From: Marvania coccoides
Taxonomy: Eukaryota; Chlorophyta; Trebouxiophyceae; Chlorellales; Chlorellaceae
Length of the DNA: 64,000 nt
NCBI GenBank assembly: GCA_963854735.1
Contig: OY978105.1
Location: 558,001 to 622,000 of the forward strand
Direction of reading: 5' to 3'
In this document: positions 1-12,100 of the stretch, piece after piece
Numbering within the stretch: position 1 is the first letter of the stretch
How the letters are laid out: each line of letters opens with the position of its first letter
Position numbers and translations under genes: made by a program
Notes under the pieces: model-generated
The model's database searches: none
Told to the model about the DNA's origin: nothing
The model's input: the letters and a program-made list of their open reading frames with translations, nothing else

Positions 1-1607
1 AAAAGTGCAGGTCGCCCACGGAGAGGTTTGCGCCCTCGACAAACACCGGGAAGTACACCTTGGAGCCGCGGCTGCAATAATAAATAAGAGAAGAACACAC
101 TTGCCAATATCAGTTATTGAATTGGGATGGATGGAATGAGTGGAAGGCGTGAATGAATTTGCGTATAACTGGTTTTTAGTTATATATCGATAGTTGAAAG
201 CTCAGATAGTAGTAGCACTAGGGGGAAACGAGATTTAAACAAAACAAAAAATACTTTTTCCATATACTTGCGTTAAGTTTTTGACGTCGCAGTTTCCGCC
301 GTTCTCTCGGCCAGGGATGGTGCGTGCAGCCTCCGCCGCGTACGTCGCGAACTTGGGGTCGTCCTTGGACATGCCCCCCAGCAGGCAGTTGGTGGGATTG
401 GGCAGGCAGGCCAGCGGGCGAGCGTGGAGGTGCTTCATCAGCGGGTGACCCTCCTCCTGCAGCGCAGACTCGCGCGTATTCCACATGTCCAGCAACTCCT
501 GGGAGGGCGCGGTGCCGATGAGCCCAGGGTGGATCAGTCCTGCATGAAAGCAGATAATGAAGGGTCACTGCTCGGCTTAAATTTTTACGTATACACAAAT
601 TTCACCGTTCTCTAGCTATCGGGGAATCTAGCGGGGCAGTTCCAAGGCTGCTGCAGTTAAGTGAGTATAGCAGTACTGGCGCTCTCACCTGGGAAGCGGA
701 CGCCGGGGATGTGGCGGGAGGTGGCCCAGATGCCCTCGAAGTCCCAAATGGCCTTGCAGGCGTTCGGGAAGTGGTCGGTCAGGAAGCCACCGCCGTTCTC
801 TCGGTCAAATATACCCGTAAATCCCCAGTTTTGGCCTGAAAAAAAATGCAGGAATGGGTGTCAGAGCGAGGTGGCTGCGAACAGGCAGCAACAGGGTCGC
901 CAAAATGAACCAAAAACACGTAATTTGAGGCGAAATTTACAGCAGAAATGCACACGCCGCATGCATTAGTACAGGTGCACCATTATGCAAAATACGCGGC
1001 TTAGGCTGTCAATGATTTCGCCTCAAGCGAGATGTTATTTGAATTAGAAGGAGAGTTTACTCTCCCCACAACCCAACCTACCCGGAACGGTTCCAATGTC
1101 GAGGATGTCAACCACCAGCAGGTCTCCGGGATGGGCAGGCACGCCGTCCTTGTCGCTAAAAAAAAAAGGTCCGGAGAGGAAATGAGGCGCCGACAGGTCA
1201 ACATTCAACATGTCCTCCGCCGAGTCGTTGTTAACAATCTGTGGTGTAGAGGATGAAGGAAACGGAGAGTGATTTGTTTTGCTCATCTAATAGCTTATAT
1301 ACAACTTTAATTGTTCGCAATTCTCAATGAAAATATGTATAGCTTGCCTGGCCACCCGTCCACTCCATGCAGTGGACTTTGAACTGCTCCCCAGTCTCAA
1401 GTTTGGCTGCCGGGGGAATCTCTGCGTCCAATCAACATATTTTGGGCCAGGGTAAGAATGTTTTCCCCACAGCTGTTTGGGCTATGATGAAATCCTAAAA
1501 AATGAATTAAATAGTCTACCTGGGTGCCAACGGTTGTGGCAGGGGACCTTCTGCTCCCAAGGAGCCTTGTCGAAGTCCACTTCGAAGGCGAGAATTGGGT
1601 CCGTCAT
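1..1607 (-). CDS. Formamidase (acetamidase/formamidase family), 3' end outside window
   Basis: Hydrolyses formamide (or short amides) to formate and ammonia, probably in the cytosol. Exons on the minus strand: 1520-1607, 1348-1421, 1082-1238, 689-835, 272-539 and 1-71. About 214 N-terminal residues are present and the rest lies past the window edge. Family landmarks appear in order: HNRWHP near residue 25, MEWTGGQ, IVNNDSAEDM, PGDLLVVDILDIG, NWGFTGIFDRENGGG, PGLIHPGLIGTAPS, GGNCDVKNLT and RGSKVYFPVF. The start is the first ATG ahead of the family N-terminus. Introns 2 and 5 start with GC (GCAAGC, GCAAGT). With GC at intron 5 the junction reads NLT-RGSK as the family requires, while the nearby GT would break the frame. 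The formamide preference is inferred from family resemblance. Confidence 0.9.
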
Positions 1608-2725
1608 CGTCCTGCAACGGGGCGGAATTATGGCGCACTGGTAGGCACATCAACTCAATGATTGGAGCAAATTAACGATTGGTCCGCGCCAACTAGATTA
1701 TAACCGATAAACTGAGACCGTGGAAACGTAGCACTGAAGGCCAGACTGGGTAATTTGCACCTCGCAATTTCGCCGATCAACAAAAATTAGGGTTCGCCGA
1801 ACAACGCGACAAGGAGGCGTCCAATCATGAAAACATCTTCTACATGGCAAGCCCATATTTAATTGAAAGAAAAATGGACAGTTGGCTCCCTAGAGAAGCA
1901 AAAACAAATGCCCTTGTCGAATAATATGATGATTTCATAAATTCTCACCTGATGCACTGATCGAGCGCTCTATGAAATATATTATGCCAGGATGATTACT
2001 AAGCAGTAGCCAAATTGCTGAATACGGCTCTGAAATCGGACGTCAAGCTGTGGCTGCCAGCTTGGCAAAGAGTGAAAAGAAACGGTTGACCGTTTGACCG
2101 AGATGAATCGGGAAAATGAGAGAGTCACTGGAGAGGCAGCGAGAAGCCCGCCAGTACAATTAAATCCAGATGCAGCCACATAATTGAACATATCAATAAT
2201 AGTTTCGCATGAAGAACCGTTCTTCATGCGTGACGTTTTCTTCGAGCCCAATCCACCAAAGGCGCAGAAATAACAATAACGCAAAGAATGCAGAACAAAT
2301 TAAAATATTAATTGCGTCTCCTCCAGCATAATTAATGACCACCCGCGAAAGTAAGAAAATTTCGGAGCGGGAGCAAGGCGGGAGCGCGGCGTATCACATG
2401 GCGAACCCAGCTCCATGCCGCTCTTGTTTGGCTCCCTTAGGCCCCCATGTATCATATGTGTATTCCATTAAATTCGGATTCCACAATAAAATAAGCAAGC
2501 CTGCCAAGAACCCCCCCCTTCTTCTCCGCTAGCCGGCCATCCTCTCTTGAAATGGTAGCGCTACCCTTGGCCACGCGCGTTAAGAGCAGAACCAAGAGTG
2601 TTTATCGCGCTACGGAGTGTGGTTAGGATGATGTTTTTTTCCCAATTCATCAAACTCTATGTTTTCAAATTCAATGTAATTTTGTCAACTCCGTCTGCTC
2701 TTTATTCTATTTTCCATAGTTTAAA
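1608..2725. other. Intergenic, between two divergent genes
   Basis: Holds the upstream regions of the formamidase gene (minus) and of the 320-aa protein gene (plus). A minus-strand open frame near 1982-2284 has no splice support or family resemblance. I see no RNA gene or repeat. Confidence 0.4.
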
Positions 2726-3947
2726 ATGAATTATCTAAATAAAGGAGCATTTTGGCTGGCAGCTGCGGCGGTGGTGAAGGCAAAGGGACGGCTGCCTCCT
2801 GAAATAAAAAATCGCTGGCATGAAGCTATTTCAGAGAATAGCGACCCCGCAGTTGTGGCTGCGATATTCCAAGGCGCATTTCCCAATATAGCAGAGCTCC
2901 CGATGGACCAGCTCACCGAGGTGGCCGGGAAATTACTGCGCAAAAGGTGCTGCAAAACTTTTCAAAATTTTCGATATATTGTTAGCCCTGACCATCCTCT
3001 TTGTTTTTCAATGCAGCATGGATCTCACCATTGTCAACCCAACGGCTTTCTTGTCACCGCTGCGAGGACCCCTGATCTCTTGCCCAGGGCTTTTAATTTT
3101 TGCCGTTGAGTTCATTCGCTTGGAGCTGACCGCCCAGCAGACCGCGTCCGCCTGCTGCCGCGCCACCGAAATTCTTCTCTGGATGTTTGAGGAGGCAACG
3201 GAGCGCGGCTGCAGGTCTCTGGCTGCAGCGAGCACCAACCTCGCTGCCTCCCTAGCCCTCTGCCTCTCTCAGGCAGCGGGGCAGCCCCGCAAGCTTGTGG
3301 CGCTCAAGCTCTGCGGACTGTGCTGCGAAGCGTCTTTGGAGGCGCTGAAACAGTGCTGGAGCCCTTTGGAGAACATTTTGTTCCACGAGCCATCGGGCAA
3401 GAAAATAATTTTACAACTGCACTCTGCACCACTTTTTCGTTGCTGAAAGTTCTTTTAAATTTCATGATAAATCATTTCATAATTTCGTAGGTGAAATTCT
3501 GCACCTGGCAGCTTGCGCGCTGTTCGCAGGCCTTGCAGCCCACCAAACCGCCATCGACCCCACTATAACGGCCGCTGCATTTGAGAACGCACTCCCCTGC
3601 TCGGTGGCCTGCATCCAATTCCCAGTCATCGTAGCCAGCGCCGCTGTGATGCAGCAGAGCCCCGAGAGCGCGCTGAGCCAGCGGGTGGCTGCTGCCGCTG
3701 AACACGCCCAGCGCATCCAGCAAGGTGAGTAAAAAGCCGTATGGCAAAGATCGAGCCTTTCAAATTAAATTGAAAAGATTGATAAAACAAAATAATAAAA
3801 ATGTCACAATTTAATATAGCGCGGGTGGGGTCTGGAGGTGACTGGGGGTGGCACAACGGAAGGCCCTTGGAAGCGGGAGCGCCGCTGGCTGTTCCAGGGA
3901 GACAGTTTAACCCGGTGCACTGCTTGGAGGCGCTGAAGATGCTGTGA
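2726..3947 (+). CDS. Unrecognised helical protein, 320 aa
   Basis: Exons 2726-2946, 3017-3396, 3491-3724 and 3820-3947. They join in frame and end at TGA 3945-3947. I do not recognise the family. The middle of the protein is rich in Ala, Leu and Cys and looks like successive amphipathic helices (for example TEILLWMFEEATERG), as in HEAT/ARM-type or adaptor subunits. There is no signal peptide or clear membrane segment. Intron 2 has a GC donor (GGGCAAGA), because only that site rejoins EPSG to EILHLAAC. The last exon is Gly/Trp-rich. The gene converges on the glycerol dehydrogenase gene, with about 390 bp between the stops. That it is a gene is well supported by four frame-consistent exons; its function is unknown. 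Confidence 0.7.
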
Positions 3948-4337
3948 AAGTAAAAGACAATAAAAAAATAATACAGGGCCAGAAGGCACGGCGACTTTCA
4001 GATTTATTTACAGACAAAACATGTTTAACCGGGTTCTTTGAAAACAAGCAGCTGAGAAAATTGACGGTTGGCAAACGATAAAAGAAAAAAACGAACTCGA
4101 CATGCAAAAACAAACAAATTTGACTGTTTAGACTCTGCACAGAGACGACAAAAAGGCCACACAGCAGAGAGGCAGGCTTGGTCCTAACAATTAGGCCAGG
4201 GAGCTGCCGCCGCACATGGAATGGCTCAAATTGGGTCCCCAAACCCTCGCATTGTATTGTAGCTGTCCTACCGGTCCCTAGCATAAAAACACCTCATTAT
4301 AGCAGCCCCCAGAACCTCCAAACCCGGATTTTGCATC
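3948..4337. other. Intergenic between convergent genes
   Basis: AT-rich 3'-flanking sequence of two convergent genes. No feature is recognised. Confidence 0.4.
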
Positions 4338-6107
4338 CTAACTGTTTCTTTCCTTGAAGCGCACTCCAGCCCAGTGCGCAGTGCGCATGGCGTCTGCCAC
4401 AGCGACCGCAGTTACCTGAAAATAAAAATAACCGCTCTGTTTAAATCAAATTTAGGCCATCTTAAAATTTTGAAGGCAATAAACACACTTCAAAAGGCTC
4501 GTTGTGGCTGGTTTCCCCTGGGGCAATGGTTCGCTCAGCCACGGCCTTGATGGCTTCCATGTCTTCACCATCCACCCCCACCTCCGTCAGCGTGATGGGC
4601 AACCCCAACTTGTCGCAAAATGTCATCACGGTGTCGATCTCCCGCTGGGGGCGCCCCTCCAGCACCAGCTGGGTGGCTGGAAAGGAGAGGAAAAAGATTA
4701 TTCTTAAAAATACATTGTTTCTTTCTTCTTAAGACGGCAGATAATTACCTAGTCCAAAAGCCACCTTTTCGCCATGGGTGTAGGCGTGGCAGGCCGGTAC
4801 CACGGTGAGGCCGTTGTGCACAGCGTGGGCAACCGCCAGCCCCCCATTCTCAAAGCCCAGGCCGCTCAGGAGCGTGTTGGCTGCATTGCAAAAAACATTT
4901 GCTGGATTTTAGGGGCAAAACCCCCTAAAGAAACAGAAGAAAACGCAAATTTAGCACCTTCAACGATGCGTTCCAGCGCTGGGGTGCAGGCCTGGCAGTC
5001 GACGGCCTGGCAGGCAGCTGGCCCATCCTGCAAGAATGATCAACATCGCGTTTAATTTTAGGACCCATTTCCCACTGTTCCCCCTCAAAATACTAGTAAA
5101 ACAATATCAACAAACCTCGATGAGAATGTCGTAGCAAAGTTTGGAAAGCGCTGTGCCCGCGACGGTGGGCAGCCCGCCCAGCTGGTTGCACTTGCACGCC
5201 TCCTTCACGGTGCGCGCCTCAAACCAGGTAGCCAGCGCATCCCCTAGTCCTCCCACCAGCATCCGCCGGGGCGCCTTGGCAATAACTTCAGTGTCCACCA
5301 GAACGAGGCTCGGGTGTCGTGGGAAGAAGAGGTACCTTAAACGACATGTATGGGGGCGTGAGGCATACGGTTTTGGCATGAGTGCAGAGTTGCAAAAATC
5401 GCGGAAGAGTTCATTCTCATTCTATAAGACTGAGCTTAATAGTCCTCGGTGCTTATCGGGCATATGCATTCTCTTTCCAACCAGCCACGTCTTTTCTTTT
5501 CTGTTGGTAGAAGGAAAGAACAAAAAGCGAAATGCAGAAAATATTCCCTCCCCCCTCACTTGCTGAAGCTGCCGTCGGCTTTATAGACGACGCTGAGGGC
5601 GGAGCAGGGGGCGTCGGTGGAGGCCACGGTGGGGCAGGACACGACGTGGAGTTTGAGAGAGTCGGCAGCTGCCCGAGCTGTGTCAATGGCCTTGCCGCCT
5701 CCCACCCCAATGATCACCTATATTACGGCATAATTTTCAAGTAGAGCAGTTTTAAAAACTGTTTTTTAACCTGAAAAGGTATTATTTTTTTTCGTATGCC
5801 CTTTTCGTATACTTCTTATTTTATTATTTATTACCTTGCACTTTCGGCGGGTGGCCGTTTGCATCACGGCTTCTATCTCCTCCTCCGTGCACTCCCCACC
5901 AAAGTCAAACACCCCGTACTCAAAGTTGGTGGCGCCCAGGGAGGTCTTCCAAACGTCTGCTAAAATCTCGTGAGCAATGCTATCGGCAACAATCAGGGCG
6001 GGCCCCTCCAGCCCCACGCTGGCGAGGTGGGCACCCAGGTCCGCTGTGGCCCCAGGACCCTGCACGTAGCGCTCGGGGGAGCAGAAAACCGCCACTTTGC
6101 GAGACAT
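4338..6107 (-). CDS. Glycerol dehydrogenase-type iron/zinc-containing alcohol dehydrogenase, 372 aa
   Basis: NAD-dependent, metal-containing polyol dehydrogenase of the GldA type, which oxidises glycerol to dihydroxyacetone in its best-known members. Exons: 5835-6107, 5560-5717, 5116-5335, 4958-5027, 4749-4880, 4489-4676 and 4338-4415. The protein begins [20 protein letters not shown], as in bacterial GldA. It carries the dinucleotide motif [11 protein letters not shown] near residue 95. The metal ligands are the Asp in [13 protein letters not shown] and the two His in [10 protein letters not shown] and CHAYTHGEK. The family C-terminal block ([12 protein letters not shown] then [10 protein letters not shown]) is rebuilt only by joining the last two exons, which fixes the end at 4338. 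Length is normal for the family. The substrate is inferred; a role in glycerol osmolyte metabolism would suit an alga. Confidence 0.92.
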
Positions 6108-7128
6108 TTGTTTGCGATTTGATTTGAAGAAGTTTTAATCTTGGTGGAAAATGAACTAGAAAAACATCCAAGCGTGCTGTGTATGCGTGTAAACGAATAA
6201 TCCAATGGATTAAGTATGGCTCCTGCCTGCAGGTTTTCTCCTGTTGTCTGTCCAGGTCATCGAAGGCGCTGATGTGGCATTTCTGGACGCACATCATCCG
6301 GACGCACAGCATCCTCGCCAGTTGCCCTTTCATCTTGGCAGTCGAAAATACAAGAAACCCCAAGATAGTTTCCACAGCGCTGTGTGGGTGCTGGCGATGC
6401 GTGAAGGATGCACCGCTTTCTGTTGTTGCTGACGAGTGGAGAGCGGCCTCTTCGATGCATTTATGAATGAAACCATCTTGATTGCTGTCGCCAGTAGAGA
6501 GAGAGGAGATAATCAGGGTGCTTCAATACAGGGGCGTGCCCACTGCCAAGCCGTTGCTACATTGTATTGTATTACCGAGCAGCTCTGGCACGATGGAATG
6601 CATTATCCCACATGGGAGAACCCTGAGGGATTTGCTTCTACATTGCAAGCTCAGTATTTCTTCATTCCTTTTTAACAATACCCGTTGAGCACCCGCGGCA
6701 AAAGCTTTGGGAACCCACGAGTTGCGGCGTCTGAAATGGGTGGTGGGGTTCGAACAATTGTGGCTCCTTCGAAGAGTATCATAAGCAAATCAATGAAGAT
6801 TCCTCTTTAGATAAATACTGCAGTCATTATCTGTGAGCATTCCCCTTCAACAGCCGGTCTGCCCACTTCCTCAATTTGCTGTTGCTAAAACCTGTGTGTG
6901 TGTTGTGCATTGTGTGTTACAGCGGGGGAGATAGAGTAGGTAGTGCACAGCTGCAACTACGCTGCACAGTTTTTTTATTAATTTTTTAAAACAGAACTGG
7001 GACACAGGATCAAAGACACAGGAGGGAAGCTAGCACATAAAATGAAAGGGGGAATGAAGAGTGATCAAATCAAGAGCTAGCAGGTCGCAGATACGGATGC
7101 TTGAACGCCAAAGTTGGAGGTGCACTGC
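6108..7128. other. Upstream region of the glycerol dehydrogenase gene with a degenerate repeat
   Basis: No convincing gene. Open frames at 6179-6680 overlap each other and have no splice support. About 100 bp at 6688-6790 resembles 57810-57915, sharing a GTGGCTCCTTCGAAGAG core, so it looks like an old dispersed repeat copy. Confidence 0.4.
6688..6790. repeat. Degenerate dispersed repeat, related to 57810-57915
   Basis: Aligned by eye with 57810-57915. The blocks ACCCG-GGCA-AAGCT and TGTGGCTCCTTCGAAGAG occur in the same order and spacing. Similarity is roughly 65-70 %. It is probably a decayed retroelement fragment, because the second copy lies beside retrotransposon coding remnants. Confidence 0.45.
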
Positions 7129-8225
7129 TTAGTTGCCGGGCACGAACTTGGTGGCGGAAGCGAATCCGTTGGCCACGTTGGGGTCGGCCAGGTGGTCCGA
7201 CAGGTTCTCGAGGGGGCCCTTGCCGGTGACAATGGCCTGCACGAAGAATCCGAACATGGAGAACATGGCGAGGCGGCCGTTCTTCAGCTCCTTGACCTTG
7301 AGCTCGGAGAGCGCGTCGGGGTCGTCAGCCAGGCCCAGGGGGTCGAAGGGTCCTCCGGGGTACAGGGAGTCCAGGCCCTCGGCCCAGTCTCCGGCACCCT
7401 CGCCGCCTCCGGCGCGGAAGGCCTCGGCCTGTCCCATGAGGATGACCTGCACAGCGACGGTGGCCACGATGGACTGGGCGTGGATGAGGGAGGGGTTGCC
7501 CAGGTAGTTCAGGCCGTCGTCGGAGAAGATGGCGGCACCGGCCTTGAACCAGGTGGCGGCATCGCCGAAGGAGGCAACGCCGTTGTTCTGGAGCAGCTCG
7601 GGGGTGATGCAGCCCAGGGCGCCGAGCATGGCCCAGCGGGCGTGGATCACCTCGATCTCGCGGTAGCGGGCGAAGGTCTCGGGGTCAGCGGACAGGCCGG
7701 CGGTGTCCCAGCCATAGTCTCCGGGGTACTCGCCCTTCAGGTACGAGGGCACGTTGCCGTCGGTAAAGGGGCCCAGGAACTTGGCGCGGTCGGGGCCATA
7801 GCTGCAGGGGGGAATGGGGGGGGGGGGGGATGGGGGGGGGGGAATGGGGGGGGGAGGGGGTGAGATTTTGTGGGATAAGATCGAGGTATGGGATGGGAAG
7901 TGTGGAAACGAAAAATTGAGCTGAGTTCAGGGCAGGCGCGCAGAGACATCACTCACAACTCCACGGAAGCGCGGGTCACAACACCGGAGCGCTGCAAAGG
8001 AAGGGAATGAGGGGAAATCATTAAGATATGCAAAAAAATCAGGGTGGACTGGCCAGCTCTGCGCGTCTCGCAGACGCGGTGCCAAAGGGGGTGGATGTGG
8101 ACATGCGAAAAGAGCCGCAGAGGTGGCGAACCACGCGATTGGCGTGTGTCTACTCTGGGTGAGAGGTGCATTGATTAAGAACTCACCGCGGGGCGCACGG
8201 AGGCACGGGCAAAGCTGGTCTGCAT
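7129..8225 (-). CDS. LHCII chlorophyll a/b-binding protein precursor, 248 aa
   Basis: Light-harvesting antenna protein of photosystem II in the thylakoid membrane, binding chlorophylls a and b and xanthophylls. Exons 8187-8225, 7957-7991 and 7129-7801. The first two encode a short Arg/Ser/Ala transit peptide ([10 protein letters not shown]...). The mature part opens with [15 protein letters not shown], the N-terminal trimer-contact region of green-algal LHCBM proteins. Helix B carries [13 protein letters not shown] and helix C carries [19 protein letters not shown], the two ExxHxR/ExxNxR chlorophyll-ligating repeats. Helix A's partner [17 protein letters not shown] motif appears as [15 protein letters not shown]. 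The poly-C polypyrimidine tract of intron 2 (7808-7860) abuts the CTGCAG acceptor. Exons have strongly GC-biased third positions, as expected for a highly expressed gene. The exact LHCBM class cannot be assigned. Confidence 0.97.
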
Positions 8226-9109
8226 GATAGCGATTTGGGGAATTGATTGGGGACCTCGAAAATGCCAAGTTCACAAAGGTAAGGATGAGAGATAGAAGGG
8301 ACACGCTTATATCAAACTAGATGGAACGATTTCTCGGGGTCGAGCGATCTTGGCCCCCCGTCGTACGCTGAGAAATCACATTCTTAATTTTCCAGCAGCG
8401 CGCAGGGGCAAAATAAACGCAACGGCACGGTCTGCGGGTGGTGGTGCGGGAACGGACATTTTCCTGGGGCAGCAGCGGCATCGGAACGCCATCCCCGTGG
8501 AATCAGCCATGGGGTTCTTCTCTCCAGCTCCAGCCACTCAAACGATGCGGGGTGAGTGCTGCGTGTTTAAGAGCTCAACTGTGAGCGCGAGTCACCCCCA
8601 ATAAACCTGCTTCCATGGGGGGAGGGTTGATGAGGTCACGAGCCCGCTAGCGCTGCTTTTAGGTATACCATTCACGCAGTCTCACGCCACCTGGCTGGAT
8701 GGCTGGCTGCTTCGTTATTTGATTTGGCGCCCCCATGCACGCACTCTGGGTTCTTTTGCTCGTTGAATGCGCGTGTCTCTCTGCGCACCGCCATCATCCT
8801 TCACTTCATTGGCAGTATACGTCATAAACGCCCCCAAACAGCAGGCTTCGAGGTGCGCACGTGTGCTGGAAACAGATTTGCTCTGCTCAGAAATGGCTTC
8901 ACCTTTATGCTCATTTTATTTCAGCACTTGGCCACTCGGAGTGGCACTCCCCAGATTTTTTTTTTGAATTTTGGGCTTAGACCCAAAACCCAAGTGAAGC
9001 GCTCTGTTGTAGCATCAAATGCTGCCGATCTTCTGTTTGCCATTTTTAATATGTACCAATCCCTCGCAAACGAGGCGACGCTGTCATTGTCTGGAAAACG
9101 TTACAAAAA
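8226..9109. other. Divergent intergenic region, LHCII and E2-like gene
   Basis: Shared upstream region of the LHCII gene (minus) and the BRUCE-like gene (plus). The open frames at 8350 and 8724 have no splice or family support. I could not identify a specific promoter element. Confidence 0.4.
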
Positions 9110-12100
9110 ATGAGCGAAATAATAATCATCTTGGACGAGGATCACGACAACGAAAAACCCTCCGGATCAGGCGCAGGGGGGTGGAGCTGCCGCACCTGTA
9201 CGTTCAACAACCCCCCAAACTACCTCGTGTGCGACGTATGTGGCGAGGAGAAGCCATCTCCCCCCAACGCCCCCCCCCCCCCTTGCAGACGCTGCTTCAG
9301 AGCGTCAAGCAGCAGCAGCAGCGGGCCCATCCTCCAACGGCCGCTCGTTCTGGGCATGTGAGGCGTGCACCTTCGTCAACGACAACGGCGTCATTGCCTG
9401 CGAAGCATGCGACACCCCCAGGCTCGGAGCAGCTTCTACCGCCGCTGTTCCCGCTGCTGCAGCCCCTCCGCGGCAGCGCGCGCCTCGCCTGCCCCCGCCG
9501 CCGATGTTTTCAGAAACAGACACCTACACCCTGGACTGCGGCTGCTGCGTGCCGTTCAAAGATGCCAGCGCTGCGGCCCTAGCAGCCTGCAAGGCAGCTC
9601 CAACTTCCCTTGCTGCCGCGCTCCGCCACTTTTCATGCCCCAACGCCCCAACCTGCGCCAATGATCTCACCCACCGCGACCTGGAGGCGCTGGTCGGCCA
9701 CAAACTCGCAGCCAAGGTCGATCGCCACTTCTACAATCTTTCTTGCAACGCGGCGAGCGGCAGCAGCAGCAGCTCGTTGGAGGGCTCGCAGTGCGTGGAG
9801 CTTGCCTCCGCGATCGCAGAGCTCCATGCCGCAGTGGTGTCGACCACCGCTGGCTCTGGAGCGGGGGAGCGGGGCTCAGCAATCGCTAACAACACCCGGA
9901 ACCAGGGAAAAGGAAAAGGATGCGGAAAGGGGCATGGGAGGTGGCAGCAGAGCGCCGGGCCAGCTGGGGTGGGTTACGGTGGTGGCAACCGCGACGATGC
10001 CCAGGTCAGGCAGCAGTCGGAGGTGGCGGCGGCGCAGCGGCAGCGCAGCGACGACGCTGCCACCACAGCAACGCTCGCTCGGCTGCGCTCTGCGCTGGCA
10101 TTCATGCAGTCGTCGAACGGGCCGAACGGCGGAGGTTCTGCTGCCGGAGGAACACCAGCAGGTGGGGCGCATTTGCGAGTGGGTTGGTTGCCGCTGAGCG
10201 TGCTTTGCGTTTTGAGCGGCAGCCCCCTGGCAGCGTGCCTGCGCACGCTGCTGTCGAACGATTCGCTAATGGACGTCGTCAGCCGGCGGGAGGTGTACTC
10301 GGAGGCGCTGCAGCTGGTGGGACAGCTGGCTGGACGGGCGGAGCTGGTGCCGCTGCTGCTGCGTCCGGCAGACGGGGACGTGCTAGCAAGTTTTGTGGCG
10401 AAACCCAACCCTACCGATGCTGCGGCTGCGCCGGCGGCAGGGAGAGAGGGCAGTGGCGGTGCGGCAGTGGGGAGAAGCAAGAAAAAGAGGGCGAGGCAGG
10501 AAGAGGAAGCTGTGGAGCTGGAGAGGAAGCGTTCAAAAGCCGCAGCGGAGGAAAAGAACAATTCTGAGGAGGCGGAGGAGGAAGACAAGGAGGAAGAGGA
10601 GGAGTGTCCTGAGGCGGCGCTGGAGCGCAGCTTGTGGAAGGCTCTGCAGGTGCGGGAGAGGTCACACACGAAGAACTATCCGACTCTTTATCAGCAAACT
10701 CTTTTCAAATTCCTATTAACTGTAATTTACACATTTTCAATTTCGCGTTGTTTTGTTATCCGTTGTTATTATTTCACCCTATATCCCCTCCACCCCTCTT
10801 CCCGCAGGCATTTGAAGTGCAGTGCACGCTGTTCCTCCGCACCGCCCAACAGCTCACCACCGAGGGCTCAGAGGACGACGTGGACACCGTGGGAACAGTG
10901 CTGCTGGTGCAAGAGACCTGCGCGGCGGTGAACGAGGCGGTGACGGCCTGGCAGGCGCTGGCAGACCCGCCGCAGACTGCCCGCCAGCAGCGGCAGCAGC
11001 AGGAGGAGGAAGGAGGGGAAGGGGGCGGCGCTGTGCCCAGCGCAGCGCAGCGTCAGCGGTATGCGGACGCGCTGAAGCCGCTGGCCTTTAGAATGGTGGA
11101 TTTAGTGGGAGGCGGTGATTACTACTTCCGTGCTCAGCTGAATCAGGGGCCGCAAGGTGAGGATTAGATTTTCTTTTTTTTTCATATCCTTTTGCGCCGT
11201 TTGTGTGTGGGGGCTGTCAAGGGGTGGGTGATTGGTATCTGACGAAGCGATAGATCAGCGTTTCAGGAGCTTGCAGTGTCGAATATCTTCTTGGATGAGA
11301 AATCTCCGCCGGTGGCAATATCTACCTTGCCATTTATTCTAGCTTCAGCACACGCCTTTTTTCACTGAGTGTTCCCATCCAAACCCCCTCTCTCATTCAT
11401 TCAGCGTTCTCCTCTACTAATTCTTCTTAATTTTTTTCCTTTTGTTCTCATGGAGGCGATGCCGCTGCCAGGCTGCGGCGGCTCAGCAAGGAGGTCTCCA
11501 CCCTGTCGCGCCAGCTCCCCGTGGACTGGGACTCCTCCATCCTGGTGGTGGTGGACTCCGACCGCATGGACGCGCTGCGTGCTGTGATCTTTCCACCTGA
11601 AGATTCTCCCTACGCTTCCGGGGTCTTTGTTTTCGACATCCTGCTGCCTGCTGACTACCCAAACAGGCCGCCCTCGGTGCAGTTCATGACCACGGGGGGC
11701 GGCAAAGTGCGGTTCAAGTGAGCGAAAGAGAGCGAATGTGACAGCGTTCTAATTTTTCCGTTTTTTTCTCTTGATATGCCCAGCGTACTCCGAGGAGAAT
11801 TAAGCTCGTCCTTTTCTGCCCGCATTTCTCACCCTTTATCCCCTCTCATTTTTCTTTGTAAAGCCCAAACTTATACGACTCGGGTGAGAGGCTCAAAGCT
11901 CGCTTACCAGCTGTATTTAACTATCCCCCTCTGGCTTGCGTTTCAACCCCAATTACGTTGTGATAAGACAGTTTCTCATTCTACATTGCTCTAAGCTCAT
12001 GCCCATGTACTATAAACGCAGGTAAGGTGTGCCTCAGCCTGCTGGGCACCTGGTCAGGGCCCTCCTGGAACCCAGCCAGCTCATCGCTGCTACAGGTCCT

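Noticed and set aside
6179..6690. Overlapping plus-strand open frames upstream of the glycerol dehydrogenase gene
   Set aside because: No consistent exon signals, no family resemblance, AT-rich codon use unlike neighbouring genes.
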